Source of the DNA: Sphingobium quisquiliarum P25
GTDB taxonomy: Bacteria > Pseudomonadota > Alphaproteobacteria > Sphingomonadales > Sphingomonadaceae
Assembly (NCBI RefSeq): GCF_000445065.1
Contig: NZ_ATHO01000144.1
Location: 1-64,000 of the forward strand
DNA length: 64,000 nucleotides
Direction of reading: 5' to 3'
Position numbers and translations under genes: made by a program. Below are positions 28,225 to 37,247 of the stretch, piece after piece (the stretch's first letter is position 1; each line of letters starts with the position of its first letter). The notes below the pieces were generated by a model that worked only from the letters and a program-made list of their open reading frames with translations, made no database searches and was not told the origin of the DNA.

Positions 28225-28227
28225 GGC

Positions 28228-29376
28228 TTATTGCGCCTCGCCGGTGCCGGGCTTGATCTGCTGGGGCGGGCGCGGCTTGACCACGGTGCCCGGCCTCAAA
28301 TTCTGCGGCGCTTCGACGATCAGCCGGTCGCCAGCCTTCAGCCCCTTGGTCACGATCCAGCTCTTGCCCAATGTCTCCTTCGCTTCCACCAGGCGGGTTT
28401 CGACCTTGTTCTGCGCGTTCACGACCATCGCGGTCGCACGGCCGCGTGCGTCCCTGCTGATGCCCTGCTGCGGCGCGAGGATCGCGTTCGTCTGCCGCCC
28501 CGCGACCACCCTTGCCCGCACATACATGCCCGGCAGCAGCAGCCCGTCAGGATTGGAGAATGTCGCGCGCATGGTGACTGCGCCCGAACTCGGATCGACC
28601 GTCACTTCAGAAAATTGCAGACGCCCCTCTACCCCATAGGTGCTGCCGTTGGGCAGCAGCAGCTGGACCCGCGCCCCATCGGCTTCGCTTACGCCTCCGG
28701 CGCGCAGCGCCTGGCGGAAATCGATGATCTGGGCGGCTGATTGCGTGACGTCGACATAGACCTTGTCGATGCGCTGGATGGTCGCGAGCGGATCGGCCTG
28801 CCCCGCCTGCACCAATGCGCCCGGCGTGAACAGCGACCGTCCGATGCGCCCGGAAATGGGCGCGCGAATCTTGGTGAAATTCTGGTTCACCTGAGCCGCC
28901 TCAACTGCCGCCCTTTGCGCCGCGACATCTGCCCTCGCCTGCTGCGCGCTGGCTATGGCATTGTCGGCTTCCTGACGGCTGACCGCGTTGATGCCCACCA
29001 ATTCCTGATAACGCCGCGCCTGTAACGCCGTGGCGTTGATCGTCGCCTGGGCGCGGGCCAGATTGCCGCGTGCCTGCGCCAATGCGGCGCGATAAGGCGC
29101 GTCCTCAATATCGTACAGAAGCTGCCCCGCCTTCACATAAGCGCCTTCGGTGAAGAGGCGGCGGCGGATGATGCCGCTGATCTGCGGGCGCACCTCGGCC
29201 GTTTCGGCGGCGGCAATGCGCCCCGGAAGCTCGCTGATCAGCGGAGCCGACTCGACCTTGAGCGATACGACGCCCACGGACGGGGGCGGCGGCGCGGCAG
29301 GCGCCTCCTTGCCGCACCCGCTCAAGGCCAGGCTGGAAACGCAGGCCAACAATCCGACAATCAATCCCTTTGGCAC
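28228..29376 (-). CDS. RND efflux periplasmic adaptor (AcrA/MexA type)
   Basis: The 382-residue membrane fusion protein has a lipoprotein signal with lipobox LSGC (C21). The lipoyl/barrel-sandwich half EVRPQISGIIRRRLFTEGAYVKAGQLLYDIEDAPY follows in parts. An alpha-hairpin comes next, then the beta-barrel with FTKIRAPISGRIGRSLFTPGALVQAG (in parts). It bridges the inner membrane pump and outer membrane channel. It is the first gene of the operon, and the divergent TetR gene begins 115 bp away across a clear palindrome. Confidence 0.96.
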   Translation of the reverse strand: MPKGLIVGLLACVSSLALSGCGKEAPAAPPPPSVGVVSLKVESAPLISELPGRIAAAETAEVRPQISGIIRRRLFTEGAYVKAGQLLYDIEDAPYRAALAQARGNLARAQATINATALQARRYQELVGINAVSRQEADNAIASAQQARADVAAQRAAVEAAQVNQNFTKIRAPISGRIGRSLFTPGALVQAGQADPLATIQRIDKVYVDVTQSAAQIIDFRQALRAGGVSEADGARVQLLLPNGSTYGVEGRLQFSEVTVDPSSGAVTMRATFSNPDGLLLPGMYVRARVVAGRQTNAILAPQQGISRDARGRATAMVVNAQNKVETRLVEAKETLGKSWIVTKGLKAGDRLIVEAPQNLRPGTVVKPRPPQQIKPGTGEAQ

Positions 29377-29407
29377 CAGCCGATGCTCCGCTTTGTTATG
29401 ATTCCTA

Positions 29408-29425
29408 GGAGTGAACGTTCATTCC
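29408..29425. promoter_or_regulatory. Candidate TetR operator in RND divergon
   Basis: GGAGTGAACGTTCATTCC is an 18-bp inverted repeat with one mismatched pair and a perfect TGAACGTTCA core. It lies between the RND adaptor gene and the divergent TetR gene, 32 bp from the adaptor start. AcrR-like TetR repressors bind palindromes of this size. Confidence 0.7.
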
Positions 29426-29490
29426 GCTTGCCCGTCAGGTAGGAAGGTGGCAATGAGAGATCAAGGGTAAAAAGGGGCAGGAGGGAAATT

Positions 29491-30078
29491 TTGGTTGCAG
29501 CGCAACACGAACCGGGGAGTAAGGAGCGCATCCTTGGCGCCGCGCGCGACCTGTTCAATCTTCATGGCTTTCACCAAAGCTCCATGGCCGAACTTGCAAG
29601 CAGTGCGCAGGTATCTGTGGGCCAAATCTACCGCCTGTTCAAGAGCAAGGAAGATATTATCAGCGCCATTGTGGAGGTCGATTCAACTGAGCGGCGGAAC
29701 GAAATTGTCGCGCTGCAAAACAGTCTGCACAACGGTGAGATCGATATCGAGGACGCTTTTGAACAGCTTTTCCTGACGGCGCTGAGCGATCATGAGGAAG
29801 CCTTGTCCTTCGACATATTGGCCGAAGCGTTCCGCAACGGCCGGGTCGGCGAGACGATTGCGATGCTGTGCGGCGACCTGCGCCAATGCCTGCACGATTT
29901 CGCCTGCGCGGCCAATCCAGATCTGGACGAAGCCAGCCTTCTTCAAGCCAAGGAGATGATCATGGCGTGCATGTTCGGTTTCGGCCACCGCAGCCTCTCG
30001 CGCCCGGAACTGAGCGCTGCAACAACTGCCAGAGGCGCGGCGCGGATGATCATCGCCGCCCTTCGCGGGATCGGCTAA
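29491..30078 (+). CDS. TetR-family repressor of the RND operon
   Basis: The 195-residue regulator has an N-terminal helix-turn-helix (ILGAARDLFNLHGFHQSSM then SAQVSVGQIYRLFKSKEDI) and a ligand-binding C-terminal domain. The start is TTG at 29491, fixed by a perfect AGGAGGG five bases upstream. It is divergent from the RND operon and probably represses both itself and the pump through the palindrome at 29408-29425, releasing on binding a pump substrate. The inducer is unknown. Confidence 0.92.
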   Translation: MVAAQHEPGSKERILGAARDLFNLHGFHQSSMAELASSAQVSVGQIYRLFKSKEDIISAIVEVDSTERRNEIVALQNSLHNGEIDIEDAFEQLFLTALSDHEEALSFDILAEAFRNGRVGETIAMLCGDLRQCLHDFACAANPDLDEASLLQAKEMIMACMFGFGHRSLSRPELSAATTARGAARMIIAALRGIG

Positions 30079-30120
30079 GCCCCGTTCACCAGCATCCTGA
30101 CGCTTTTCTCAAGGGGGCGT

Positions 30121-33018
30121 TCATCGCGCCTCCACCCCCTGCGGCAGAACCACCGCGGACCAGCTTCTGCCCGGCTTTAGATATTTGACCGCCAGCGCCT
30201 GAATCTGCGCGGGCGTGACGTCCAGCATGTCCTTGGCCATGGTCTGCATCGCCTGGACATAGCGCGGGTCGTGCGCGGCCCCTTCCATCTGGTTCATCCA
30301 GAAGGCGTTGCCGGTCCCCGCCCGCATCAGCAATTGCCGCATCGGCGCCACCGCGCGCTGCAATTCGTCATCGCTCACCGGATTTTTCGCGAGGTCAGCG
30401 GCAGTATCCTTCACGACGCCGTAGAAATAGTTGATGCGGTCGGGGCGCACCTGGCTGGTCACCAGAATATAGCCGCCATTTTCGTAGGAGAAGGGCCAGC
30501 TATTCTGCACGCTGGGCGAATAGGCCGCGCCTTCCGTCGACCGCAGCTTGTCGAACAGGCGGTCGTTGAAGATCTGCGTCAATATTTCCAGCTGCCGCGC
30601 CTCCGTCTGGAGCGCGAAGCCGCCCGCCGTAGGCCATGCCATGACGGCGGCGGCCTGATCCTTGCTGCCCGTGTGGCGCAGGACGACGGGCTTGGACACC
30701 GGAGCCGGGAAGCGCATCACCTTGTTCGCCGCTGGCACCGGCTGTTCGGAACGCGGGGGCAGCGCGCCGAAGGTGGCGGCCACCGCCTGGATGGCGTCGT
30801 CCGGCTTCACCTGCCCGAATATCTGCACCTCGATCGGCCCGGAGGCGAGCAGCGGTTCCCATGTGGCCCGGAACGCCTCCGGCGTCAGCGCCTCGATCTC
30901 CGCGCGCGAAGGGGTGCGGAAGCGCACATCCTTGTCATGGAGCAGCCAGTTGAGGTCGCGCGCGAGCACCGAATCGGGCGCGCGCGCCATGGCGTCATAG
31001 GCCAGCGCCGCTCCCGTCTTCACGCGGGCGATCGGCGCCGGGTCCCATCCGGGGGCGAACAGCTTGGCCGCGAACAGTTGGAGCTGATCCTTATAATCGG
31101 CCGGACGTGTGACCGCCTGAAACTCGAACGCATCGTCGTCGATCGAAAAATCCATGCCCATGCGGCGGCCGTTGGTCAGTTCGTCCAGTTCCCGCTGCCC
31201 CAGCTTGCCGATGCCGCTCGCCACCAGCGCATAATTGGCCGCCCAGCCAGCCACGGGTTTGGACGGCGAAAATGCCTGCTGGCCATGGCCGAAGCGGACG
31301 TTGATCCTGACCTTCTCTGTTTCCGCATCATTGGCGAAGAGGGTCAGCTTCACGCCATTGGCATAGGTGATGCTCTCCATGCCCGGCAGGCCAACGGACG
31401 CACGGGACACGACCTTGCCCGGCGCGCCGATCTTGGGCAGGTCGGCCATCGTCACCGGCTTGGCTGACAGGCGCGCATTGGTCGCCGCCTTGACCGGAGC
31501 AGCCACGGCTGCCGCCAGCTTTGCGTCCAATCCCGGCTGGACCTTTCCAGTCACCAGCATGGCGCGGAACACGCCCGCCGAAAAAAGCCGTCGCGTCGAA
31601 TCCAATATCTTCTGCGGAGTCATGGACGCTTTGCCGGAGCGGAAAATGTCCAGTGCCGCCTGCGGGCTGACGGTCGTTTCCCGGATATCGACCGCGCTCA
31701 CGAGATCGCTCGCCTGCTTCGCGCCAGCTTCGGTGTCGGCATTTTCGACCTGAATGGCCAGCGCCGTGTCGAGCTGGGCATATTCGCGGTCGATTTCCTG
31801 CTGGCTGGGCGGGCTGGCCTTCGCATCCTCAATGATGGCGCGAACGTCCGCCAGCGACTTTTCCCAATTGTCACCCGCAGGCAGGATGGTGACGAAAGTG
31901 CCGTCCGCCGACCGGCTGATGTCCTGCTGGTCGGCACTGGCTTGCAGGAAACTCCCTCCGCTGCGCGCCGCCTGCTCAAGACGGCGGCTGACGATCTGGA
32001 GCGCCAGCATGTCGGTCAGCTTGTCCTGATTATAGACGATCGTGTCCGCACGCGGCTTCCACGGGCGCAGCCATGCCATGGTCAATCCGGTCGGCGCGCC
32101 GGGCTCCACCGTCACCCTGGTCGCAGGCGCCTTGGGATCAGGCTCGCCAAAGTCGGGCAGCGGCGCACCCTTGCCCGGCACGGACCAGCTCGCAAATTGA
32201 TCCTTGACCAGTTGTTCGGCCATGGCCGGGTCCATGTCGCCCGAAATGGCGATGACGGCATTTTCCGGGCGATACCAGCGCTTGTGGAACGCCTCCATCC
32301 GCGCGGCGGTGACGGCGTTCAGCGTCGCCACAGTGCCGATCGGGCTGCGTTCGGCGAGCAACTGGCCCGCGAAGAAATGTTGCCGGGTGGCGTCCGAAAT
32401 GCGCATCTGCGGGCCTTCGCCCTCACGCCGTTCCGCCAGCACCACGGCCCGTTCCGCATTGACGGCGCTGTCGATGATATTCGGGTCCGCCATCATCCCC
32501 GCCAATATTTTCAGGCTCTCGCCCAGGCTGGCCTGGCTCGCCTGAGGCAGGTCCAGCGCGTAGGTCGTGCCGGTGGGCGTCGTTTGCGCATTGCTGTCAC
32601 TGCCGAAGGTGACGCCCAGCCGCTGCCAGATGCGCTTGGATTCGCCATCGGGCACATGGCGCGAACCGCGAAAGGTCAGATGCTCCATGAAATGCGCGTA
32701 ACCAAGCTCGTCCGGCTGCTCCATCAGCGATCCGGCGTCGATGCGCAGGCGGACGGAGACCTGACCGGGCGGCACGCCATTGCGGCGGATCGCATAGCGC
32801 AGGCCATTGGACAATTGGCCGAAGCGCCACGCCGTATCGATGGGAACGTCGCTATTTTCGTACAGCCATGGCCGCACCTGCGGCTCGGCCGTCTTGGGAC
32901 CCGCAGGGGAAGAAGCAATGACCGGCTGCGTCCGCGCGGAAAGCGGGACGGGCGAACCCGAAATCAGCAGGCCAAGAACTGTCAGCGAAACGGCAGAACG
33001 CCGGAAGGAAAGGCTCAT
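30121..33018 (-). CDS. M16 zinc metallopeptidase, duplicated domains, secreted
   Basis: The 965-residue protein starts at 33018 (MSLSFRRSAVSLTV), with a signal peptide ending around residue 28. The active M16 half carries the inverted zinc motif HFMEH, with the third ligand in ERAVVLAERREGEG. A second inactive M16-like half follows from about residue 500, ending with the substrate-capture region. Such periplasmic pitrilysin-type enzymes degrade short peptides. It is convergent with the TetR gene and flanked by rhlE on the same strand, with no clear partner. Confidence 0.93.
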   Translation of the reverse strand: MSLSFRRSAVSLTVLGLLISGSPVPLSARTQPVIASSPAGPKTAEPQVRPWLYENSDVPIDTAWRFGQLSNGLRYAIRRNGVPPGQVSVRLRIDAGSLMEQPDELGYAHFMEHLTFRGSRHVPDGESKRIWQRLGVTFGSDSNAQTTPTGTTYALDLPQASQASLGESLKILAGMMADPNIIDSAVNAERAVVLAERREGEGPQMRISDATRQHFFAGQLLAERSPIGTVATLNAVTAARMEAFHKRWYRPENAVIAISGDMDPAMAEQLVKDQFASWSVPGKGAPLPDFGEPDPKAPATRVTVEPGAPTGLTMAWLRPWKPRADTIVYNQDKLTDMLALQIVSRRLEQAARSGGSFLQASADQQDISRSADGTFVTILPAGDNWEKSLADVRAIIEDAKASPPSQQEIDREYAQLDTALAIQVENADTEAGAKQASDLVSAVDIRETTVSPQAALDIFRSGKASMTPQKILDSTRRLFSAGVFRAMLVTGKVQPGLDAKLAAAVAAPVKAATNARLSAKPVTMADLPKIGAPGKVVSRASVGLPGMESITYANGVKLTLFANDAETEKVRINVRFGHGQQAFSPSKPVAGWAANYALVASGIGKLGQRELDELTNGRRMGMDFSIDDDAFEFQAVTRPADYKDQLQLFAAKLFAPGWDPAPIARVKTGAALAYDAMARAPDSVLARDLNWLLHDKDVRFRTPSRAEIEALTPEAFRATWEPLLASGPIEVQIFGQVKPDDAIQAVAATFGALPPRSEQPVPAANKVMRFPAPVSKPVVLRHTGSKDQAAAVMAWPTAGGFALQTEARQLEILTQIFNDRLFDKLRSTEGAAYSPSVQNSWPFSYENGGYILVTSQVRPDRINYFYGVVKDTAADLAKNPVSDDELQRAVAPMRQLLMRAGTGNAFWMNQMEGAAHDPRYVQAMQTMAKDMLDVTPAQIQALAVKYLKPGRSWSAVVLPQGVEAR

Positions 33019-33109
33019 GGCGCGACAGCCTAGAGCCAAATTCCTGAATGGCTACTGACGATTCTGTTTCACACCCCGTCCCTGGAGCGGATCGGCTTGC
33101 TTGAGGGCG

Positions 33110-34483
33110 TCAGCGGGCGGTCCGCTGAACAGCGGCCTTATGCGCGCCAACCCCGCTGCGACGGCGGCGGAACGGCTTTTTGGCGGGGGTTTCGCCGTCA
33201 GGGCGATGGGCCCGTTCAGCGCCGCCGCGCTGCTGCCGCTGCTGTTGATCCTGATAGCGGCGCTGCCCCTCGGCCCGCTTCGCCTTCTGTTCCGGCGTCT
33301 GCTCCCGCCCCTTCCGCTGCGGCGCTGCCTTGGGCAGGTTGCGGACCGCTTCGACGAAGTTTTCAGGCAGAGGCACGATGTCCAGCTTCACGCGGGTCGT
33401 GCGCTCGATCGCTTTCAGATAAGGACGTTCATCATCCGCCACGAAACTGATCGCGACGCCCTCCGCCCCGGCACGCGCGGTACGGCCGATGCGATGGACA
33501 TATTGTTCGGGAACGTTGGGCAGTTCGAAGTTGATGACATGGCTGACGCCCGACACGTCGATGCCGCGCGCCGCGATGTCGGTGGCGACCAGCAGCTTCA
33601 CATGGCCATGGCGAAACGCCTGCAAGGCAGTGGTGCGCTGGGCCTGGCTCTTGTTGCCATGGATCGCGACCGCCTGAATGCCCGCGCCTTCCAGGAAACG
33701 TACGACGCGATCCGCGCCATGCTTGGTGCGGGTAAAGATCAGCGCGCGATCGATTGGCTCGTTCCTGACGGTAAGGGTCAGGAGCGCCTGCTTTTCCGCC
33801 TGATTGACGAAGGTCGCCTGCTGGCGCACCCGCTCGGCCGTGGTGGACTGCGGCGCGACGCTCACCTTCACCGGATCGTGCAGGAACTGCGCGGCCAGCG
33901 CCTCGATCTCGCCCGGCATCGTGGCCGAAAAGAAGAGGTTCTGCCGCTCCCTGGGCAGCAGCTTGGCAATGCGCTTCAACGGATGGATGAAGCCCATGTC
34001 CATCATCTGGTCGGCCTCGTCGAGGACGAAGATTTCCGTGTCCTTGATGGTGAAGGCGCGCTGGTCGATCAGGTCGAGCAGACGGCCCGGAGTAGCGACC
34101 ACGATATCGACGCCGCGCCCCAGCGCCCTGATCTGCCGGTTGATCGGTACGCCGCCGAACACGACCTCCACCGACAATTTCAGGAAGCGGCCATAGTCGC
34201 GGAAGCTCTGGGCGATCTGCGCCGCCAGTTCGCGCGTGGGCGACAGCACCAGCATCCGGCATCCCTGCAAGGGCGTCGGCTTGGGATTGCGGGCGAAATG
34301 ATCCAGGCTGGGCAGCGCGAAGGCCGCCGTCTTGCCAGTGCCGGTCTGCGCTATGCCGCACAGGTCCTTTCCTTGCAGCAGCACGGGAATGGCCTGCGAC
34401 TGGATGGGCGTGGGCGAAGCATATTTCTTGGCGGCGAGCGCCCGGAGGATCGGCTCGGCAAGGCCAAGGTCGGTAAATTGCAT
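33110..34483 (-). CDS. rhlE: DEAD-box RNA helicase, RhlE-like
   Basis: The 457-residue ATP-dependent RNA helicase has the Q motif (YASPTPIQSQAIP), motif I AQTGTGKT, Ia PTRELAAQI, and motif II DEAD in VLDEADQMMDMGF. Motif III SAT and motif VI HRIGRTARAG also appear. A basic Arg/Lys/Gln tail follows, ending GAERAHRPDG and FRRRRSG, which probably binds RNA. It starts MQFTDLGL at 34483. RhlE-type helicases assist ribosome assembly and RNA decay in the cold. A hairpin in the leader could be regulatory. Confidence 0.93.
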   Translation of the reverse strand: MQFTDLGLAEPILRALAAKKYASPTPIQSQAIPVLLQGKDLCGIAQTGTGKTAAFALPSLDHFARNPKPTPLQGCRMLVLSPTRELAAQIAQSFRDYGRFLKLSVEVVFGGVPINRQIRALGRGVDIVVATPGRLLDLIDQRAFTIKDTEIFVLDEADQMMDMGFIHPLKRIAKLLPRERQNLFFSATMPGEIEALAAQFLHDPVKVSVAPQSTTAERVRQQATFVNQAEKQALLTLTVRNEPIDRALIFTRTKHGADRVVRFLEGAGIQAVAIHGNKSQAQRTTALQAFRHGHVKLLVATDIAARGIDVSGVSHVINFELPNVPEQYVHRIGRTARAGAEGVAISFVADDERPYLKAIERTTRVKLDIVPLPENFVEAVRNLPKAAPQRKGREQTPEQKAKRAEGQRRYQDQQQRQQRGGAERAHRPDGETPAKKPFRRRRSGVGAHKAAVQRTAR

Positions 34484-34789
34484 TGGATAAAACTCACAAG
34501 TCGGGCGATGCGGCAGCACGGCCTGCTCATGCAGACCGGCGCGCAAGGCGGGTTACGAAACGACCCGCGTGAAAAGGGAAGCCTCAAAGCTTGACGCAGA
34601 CTTTCATTGGCCGGCCCCTTCACCCTTCCGGGCCGGGACGATCACGCTGCCAATCGCTATGGAACTTGAAGATGCCCCTGCTGCGCTGCGGCGCATATGG
34701 TCCAAACGGCGATAAAAAGCAAGTGGCCCCGGAACATAGGCCGGGACCACCCTCATACTGATATCATCTGATCGTAAGGCCGTGCCTCG
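34484..34789. other. Non-coding gap with rhlE leader hairpin
   Basis: About 300 bp without a supportable gene. It holds a 7-bp stem CCGGCCC/GGGCCGG with a 12-base loop at 34611-34636 in the presumed rhlE leader. It also holds the terminator of the upstream stress-protein gene. Confidence 0.5.
34713..34751 (-). terminator. Terminator of general stress protein gene
   Basis: On the minus strand GTGGTCCCGG pairs with CCGGGGCCAC around about eight bases and is followed by TTGCTTTTTATC, roughly 40 bp after the stop of the upstream gene. Confidence 0.8.
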
Positions 34790-35260
34790 CTAGAGGGGGA
34801 CTTCGACATGCTTGCCGCGCATTTCGGCGCGCACGTCGCCGCCGAACATCTGCTTGAACATGCCGCCCAGCGACATATCCGCACGCCAGATTTCGGCGTG
34901 GCCAAGGTCGAACCGCAGCATCAGCAGATTGGGGTCCTGCCGTCCGCCCGGATACCAGGCGGCAACATCATGGGTCCAATACCGATCGATTACCGCCGGG
35001 TCCGTTTCCTCCGTCAGCGTCCCGTCGATGCAGGCGAACAGATAATGGCCCTTGCTGGAAAACTGCGCCATCGCGGGGCCGCCCGCAGCCAGCCGGTTAT
35101 CCTTGCTCGTATAGAACCAGAAGCAATGGTTCGCGCCGGGGTCCAGTTGCGCCGTCATCGGCAAGCTATGATCATGCGAGCCCTGTAGGCCAATCATCAG
35201 AAAGGGGCTTTGCGCAAGCTCGGTCCAGAAGCGGTGACGGATGTCGGCCTCGTTGCTCAT
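34790..35260 (-). CDS. General stress protein, FMN-binding split barrel
   Basis: The 156-residue protein belongs to the pyridoxamine 5'-phosphate oxidase-like split-barrel group, like general stress protein 26. Features are HSLPMTAQLDPGANHCFWFYTSKDNRLA, then ALD-like beta strands with GHYLFACIDGTL, and WYPGGRQDPNLLMLRFDLGHAEIW (in parts). These proteins bind flavin; the physiological substrate is unknown. The start at 35260 is chosen from MSNEADIRHRFW with AGGAGAGACAAG upstream. It is divergent from nfuA by 109 bp. Confidence 0.87.
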   Translation of the reverse strand: MSNEADIRHRFWTELAQSPFLMIGLQGSHDHSLPMTAQLDPGANHCFWFYTSKDNRLAAGGPAMAQFSSKGHYLFACIDGTLTEETDPAVIDRYWTHDVAAWYPGGRQDPNLLMLRFDLGHAEIWRADMSLGGMFKQMFGGDVRAEMRGKHVEVPL

Positions 35261-35369
35261 CTTGTCTCTCCTGTTCGTGAACACGGAATCAATCGATAAG
35301 CATGCGGCAGGGTTCCGCACGTCCAGCAGAAAGCTTGATCTCGCGCGGTCTTGTCTCCACATAGCGGCC

Positions 35370-35942
35370 ATGCTGATCGAGACCGAACCCACGCCCAACC
35401 CGGCAACCGTCAAGTTCATCCCCGGCCGTGTCGTCATGGGCATGGGAACGCGCGATTTCGCCACGCCGGAAGAAGCGGAGGCATCGCCCCTCGCCTCGGC
35501 GCTGTTTGGCCTGGGCGACGTGACCGGCGTCTTCTTCGGCGGCGACTTCATTTCCGTGACCATCGCGCCCGGAGCGGAATGGAGCGACGTGAAGCCGGAC
35601 GTGCTTTCGATCCTGCTTGAACATTTTTCCGCCAACATGCCGCTGTTCCCGGCCGGTTCGGCGGGGGGCATCGTCGTTCCCGAAGAAGAGGAATTTGCCG
35701 ACGACCCCGCCGATGCGGAGATCGTGGCGCAGATCAGGGAGCTGATCGACACGCGCGTCCGCCCGGCGGTGGCGAATGACGGCGGCGACATCGTCTATCG
35801 CGGTTTTGAGCGGGGCACGGTATATCTGCGCATGCAGGGCGCCTGTTCGGGATGCCCCTCCTCCACCGCGACGCTCAAGAACGGCATCGAGCAGTTGCTG
35901 AAACATTATGTGCCCGAAGTGACGGAAGTGCGCGCGGTTTGA
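35370..35942 (+). CDS. nfuA: NfuA-type Fe-S cluster carrier
   Basis: The 190-residue protein carries Fe-S clusters to target apoproteins. The N-terminal Nfu domain begins MLIETEPTPNPATVKFIPG. The C-terminal NifU-like domain carries the cluster cysteines C159 and C162 in QGACSGCPSS. The start at 35370 gives the family N-terminus; longer upstream reading was rejected. MiaB, a client-type radical SAM enzyme, is encoded 3 kb downstream. The next gene is tsaB. Confidence 0.95.
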   Translation: MLIETEPTPNPATVKFIPGRVVMGMGTRDFATPEEAEASPLASALFGLGDVTGVFFGGDFISVTIAPGAEWSDVKPDVLSILLEHFSANMPLFPAGSAGGIVVPEEEEFADDPADAEIVAQIRELIDTRVRPAVANDGGDIVYRGFERGTVYLRMQGACSGCPSSTATLKNGIEQLLKHYVPEVTEVRAV

Positions 35943-36031
35943 GCGCTTGCCGGACGTCATTGGCAAAGCCGGACGGATCGACTAACCGCTGAACGGGCCG
36001 ATCCGTTCGCGGTTTCTCACAGGGGACTTTC

Positions 36032-36658
36032 TTGCGCATTCTCGTCATCGACACCGCTACGCAGGCGCTGTCCGTGGCGCTGCTCGATGACGGCCAGGTG
36101 CTCGGCCATGTTCATGAGATTGTCGGCCGGGGCCATGCCGAAGCGCTGCTTCCCGCCATCGCCGCGCTGCCCGATGGCGGCCGCGCGGACAGGATCGCGG
36201 TGGATGCCGGGCCGGGCAGCTTCACCGGCGTACGCATCGGCATTGCGGCGGCGCGCGCGCTTGCGCTGGCCTGGTCGCTCCCCCTAAATGGCTATGGCGC
36301 GCTTTCCCTGATCGCGGCGAAAGCGGCGGCGGACCATGAAGGCGGCCCGATCGCGGTCACCATCACCGGAGGGCATGGCGAACTGTTCTGGCAATGTTTC
36401 GAAGCGGACGGGCTGACGCCGCTCACCAGCCCCGCCTCCACCCCCATCTCGGCACTGGCCGCACAGCTCGATCATCCCGTCATCTACGGGACGGGCGCGG
36501 AGGCGCTGATCACCGCCAGAGGACATGGGGTCGCCGTCAGCCGTTATCCCGATTCCGCAGACTATCCCTTGATCGCGGCTTTGCCCGCGCTGCCCCCCTC
36601 CCCCATTTATTGCCGCGATGCCGATGCGCGGCCCATGGCGGAGCGGCCAGCGAAATGA
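36032..36658 (+). CDS. tsaB: tRNA threonylcarbamoyladenosine protein TsaB
   Basis: TsaB is the non-catalytic ASKHA partner of TsaD in t6A37 synthesis. The 208-residue protein begins MRILVIDTATQALSVALLD and has the DAGPGSFTGVRIG block. The start is TTG at 36032 with AGGGGAC upstream. Its stop overlaps the rimI start (ATGA), so the two are translationally coupled. TsaD and TsaE are not in the window. Confidence 0.95.
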   Translation: MRILVIDTATQALSVALLDDGQVLGHVHEIVGRGHAEALLPAIAALPDGGRADRIAVDAGPGSFTGVRIGIAAARALALAWSLPLNGYGALSLIAAKAAADHEGGPIAVTITGGHGELFWQCFEADGLTPLTSPASTPISALAAQLDHPVIYGTGAEALITARGHGVAVSRYPDSADYPLIAALPALPPSPIYCRDADARPMAERPAK

Positions 36659-37134
36659 TCTCCGGCCTGACGCTCGACAGCTTTGAAGAGGCGGAGCGCA
36701 ACGCCATGGCCGACGCCATGGAGGTGATGACGCAGGCCTTCGATCCCGCCTATGGCGAGGCATGGACCTTGTCACAGCTTGCCGGGGTCATGACGATGCC
36801 GGGAACATGGCTGACCATCGCGCGGGTGGATGCCGCCGTGCTTGGCTTTGCCCTGGTCCGGTCGGTGCTGGACGAGTGCGAACTGCTGCTGCTTGCGGTG
36901 CATCCGCTGTGGCGCGGGCGGGGTGTCGGGCGGACATTGTTGCTCGACAGTATCAAGACCGCGCGCCGCCGCGGCATAAGAACGATGAACCTGGAAGTCA
37001 GGTCATCCAACAATGCTATAAAATTGTATGAAAATGTCGGCTTTGAATATGTACATCGACGTCCCGGTTATTATCGCGGCCAAGATGGACAACTTCATGA
37101 TGCGCTGAGCTTGCGTATAGAAATAATGGAATAG
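36655..37134 (+). CDS. rimI: Ribosomal protein S18 alanine N-acetyltransferase RimI
   Basis: The 159-residue GNAT enzyme has the acetyl-CoA loop VHPLWRGRGVGRTLL and the C-terminal NLEVRSSNNAIKLYENVGFEYV (in parts) followed by RRPGYY, typical of RimI. The tsaB-rimI pairing is widespread, which supports the name. It starts inside the tsaB stop codon. A possible wider substrate range is known for the family. Confidence 0.93.
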   Translation: MISGLTLDSFEEAERNAMADAMEVMTQAFDPAYGEAWTLSQLAGVMTMPGTWLTIARVDAAVLGFALVRSVLDECELLLLAVHPLWRGRGVGRTLLLDSIKTARRRGIRTMNLEVRSSNNAIKLYENVGFEYVHRRPGYYRGQDGQLHDALSLRIEIME

Positions 37135-37147
37135 CCTGCATCCTCCC

Positions 37148-37174
37148 TTGCTAAACGGATGCCAAGGGTATAAT
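37148..37174 (+). promoter_or_regulatory. Candidate sigma-70 promoter of mucR
   Basis: TTGCTA, 15 bases, then a perfect TATAAT, 74 bp upstream of the mucR ATG. The spacer is short, so the -35 is less certain than the -10. Confidence 0.5.
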
Positions 37175-37186
37175 CCGACCATACCG

Positions 37187-37207
37187 CTCCTGAAATGATT
37201 TCGGGAG
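37187..37207. promoter_or_regulatory. Inverted repeat in mucR leader
   Basis: The arms CTCCTGAAAT and ATTTCGGGAG flank a central G, giving a 21-bp near-palindrome with one mismatch. It lies 12 bp after the -10 box and 40 bp before the ATG. Position suggests an operator, perhaps for autoregulation. Confidence 0.45.
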
Positions 37208-37247
37208 GCGGGTCGCATCTAAAACCAGCCTTCGCAGGATAAGAAAA

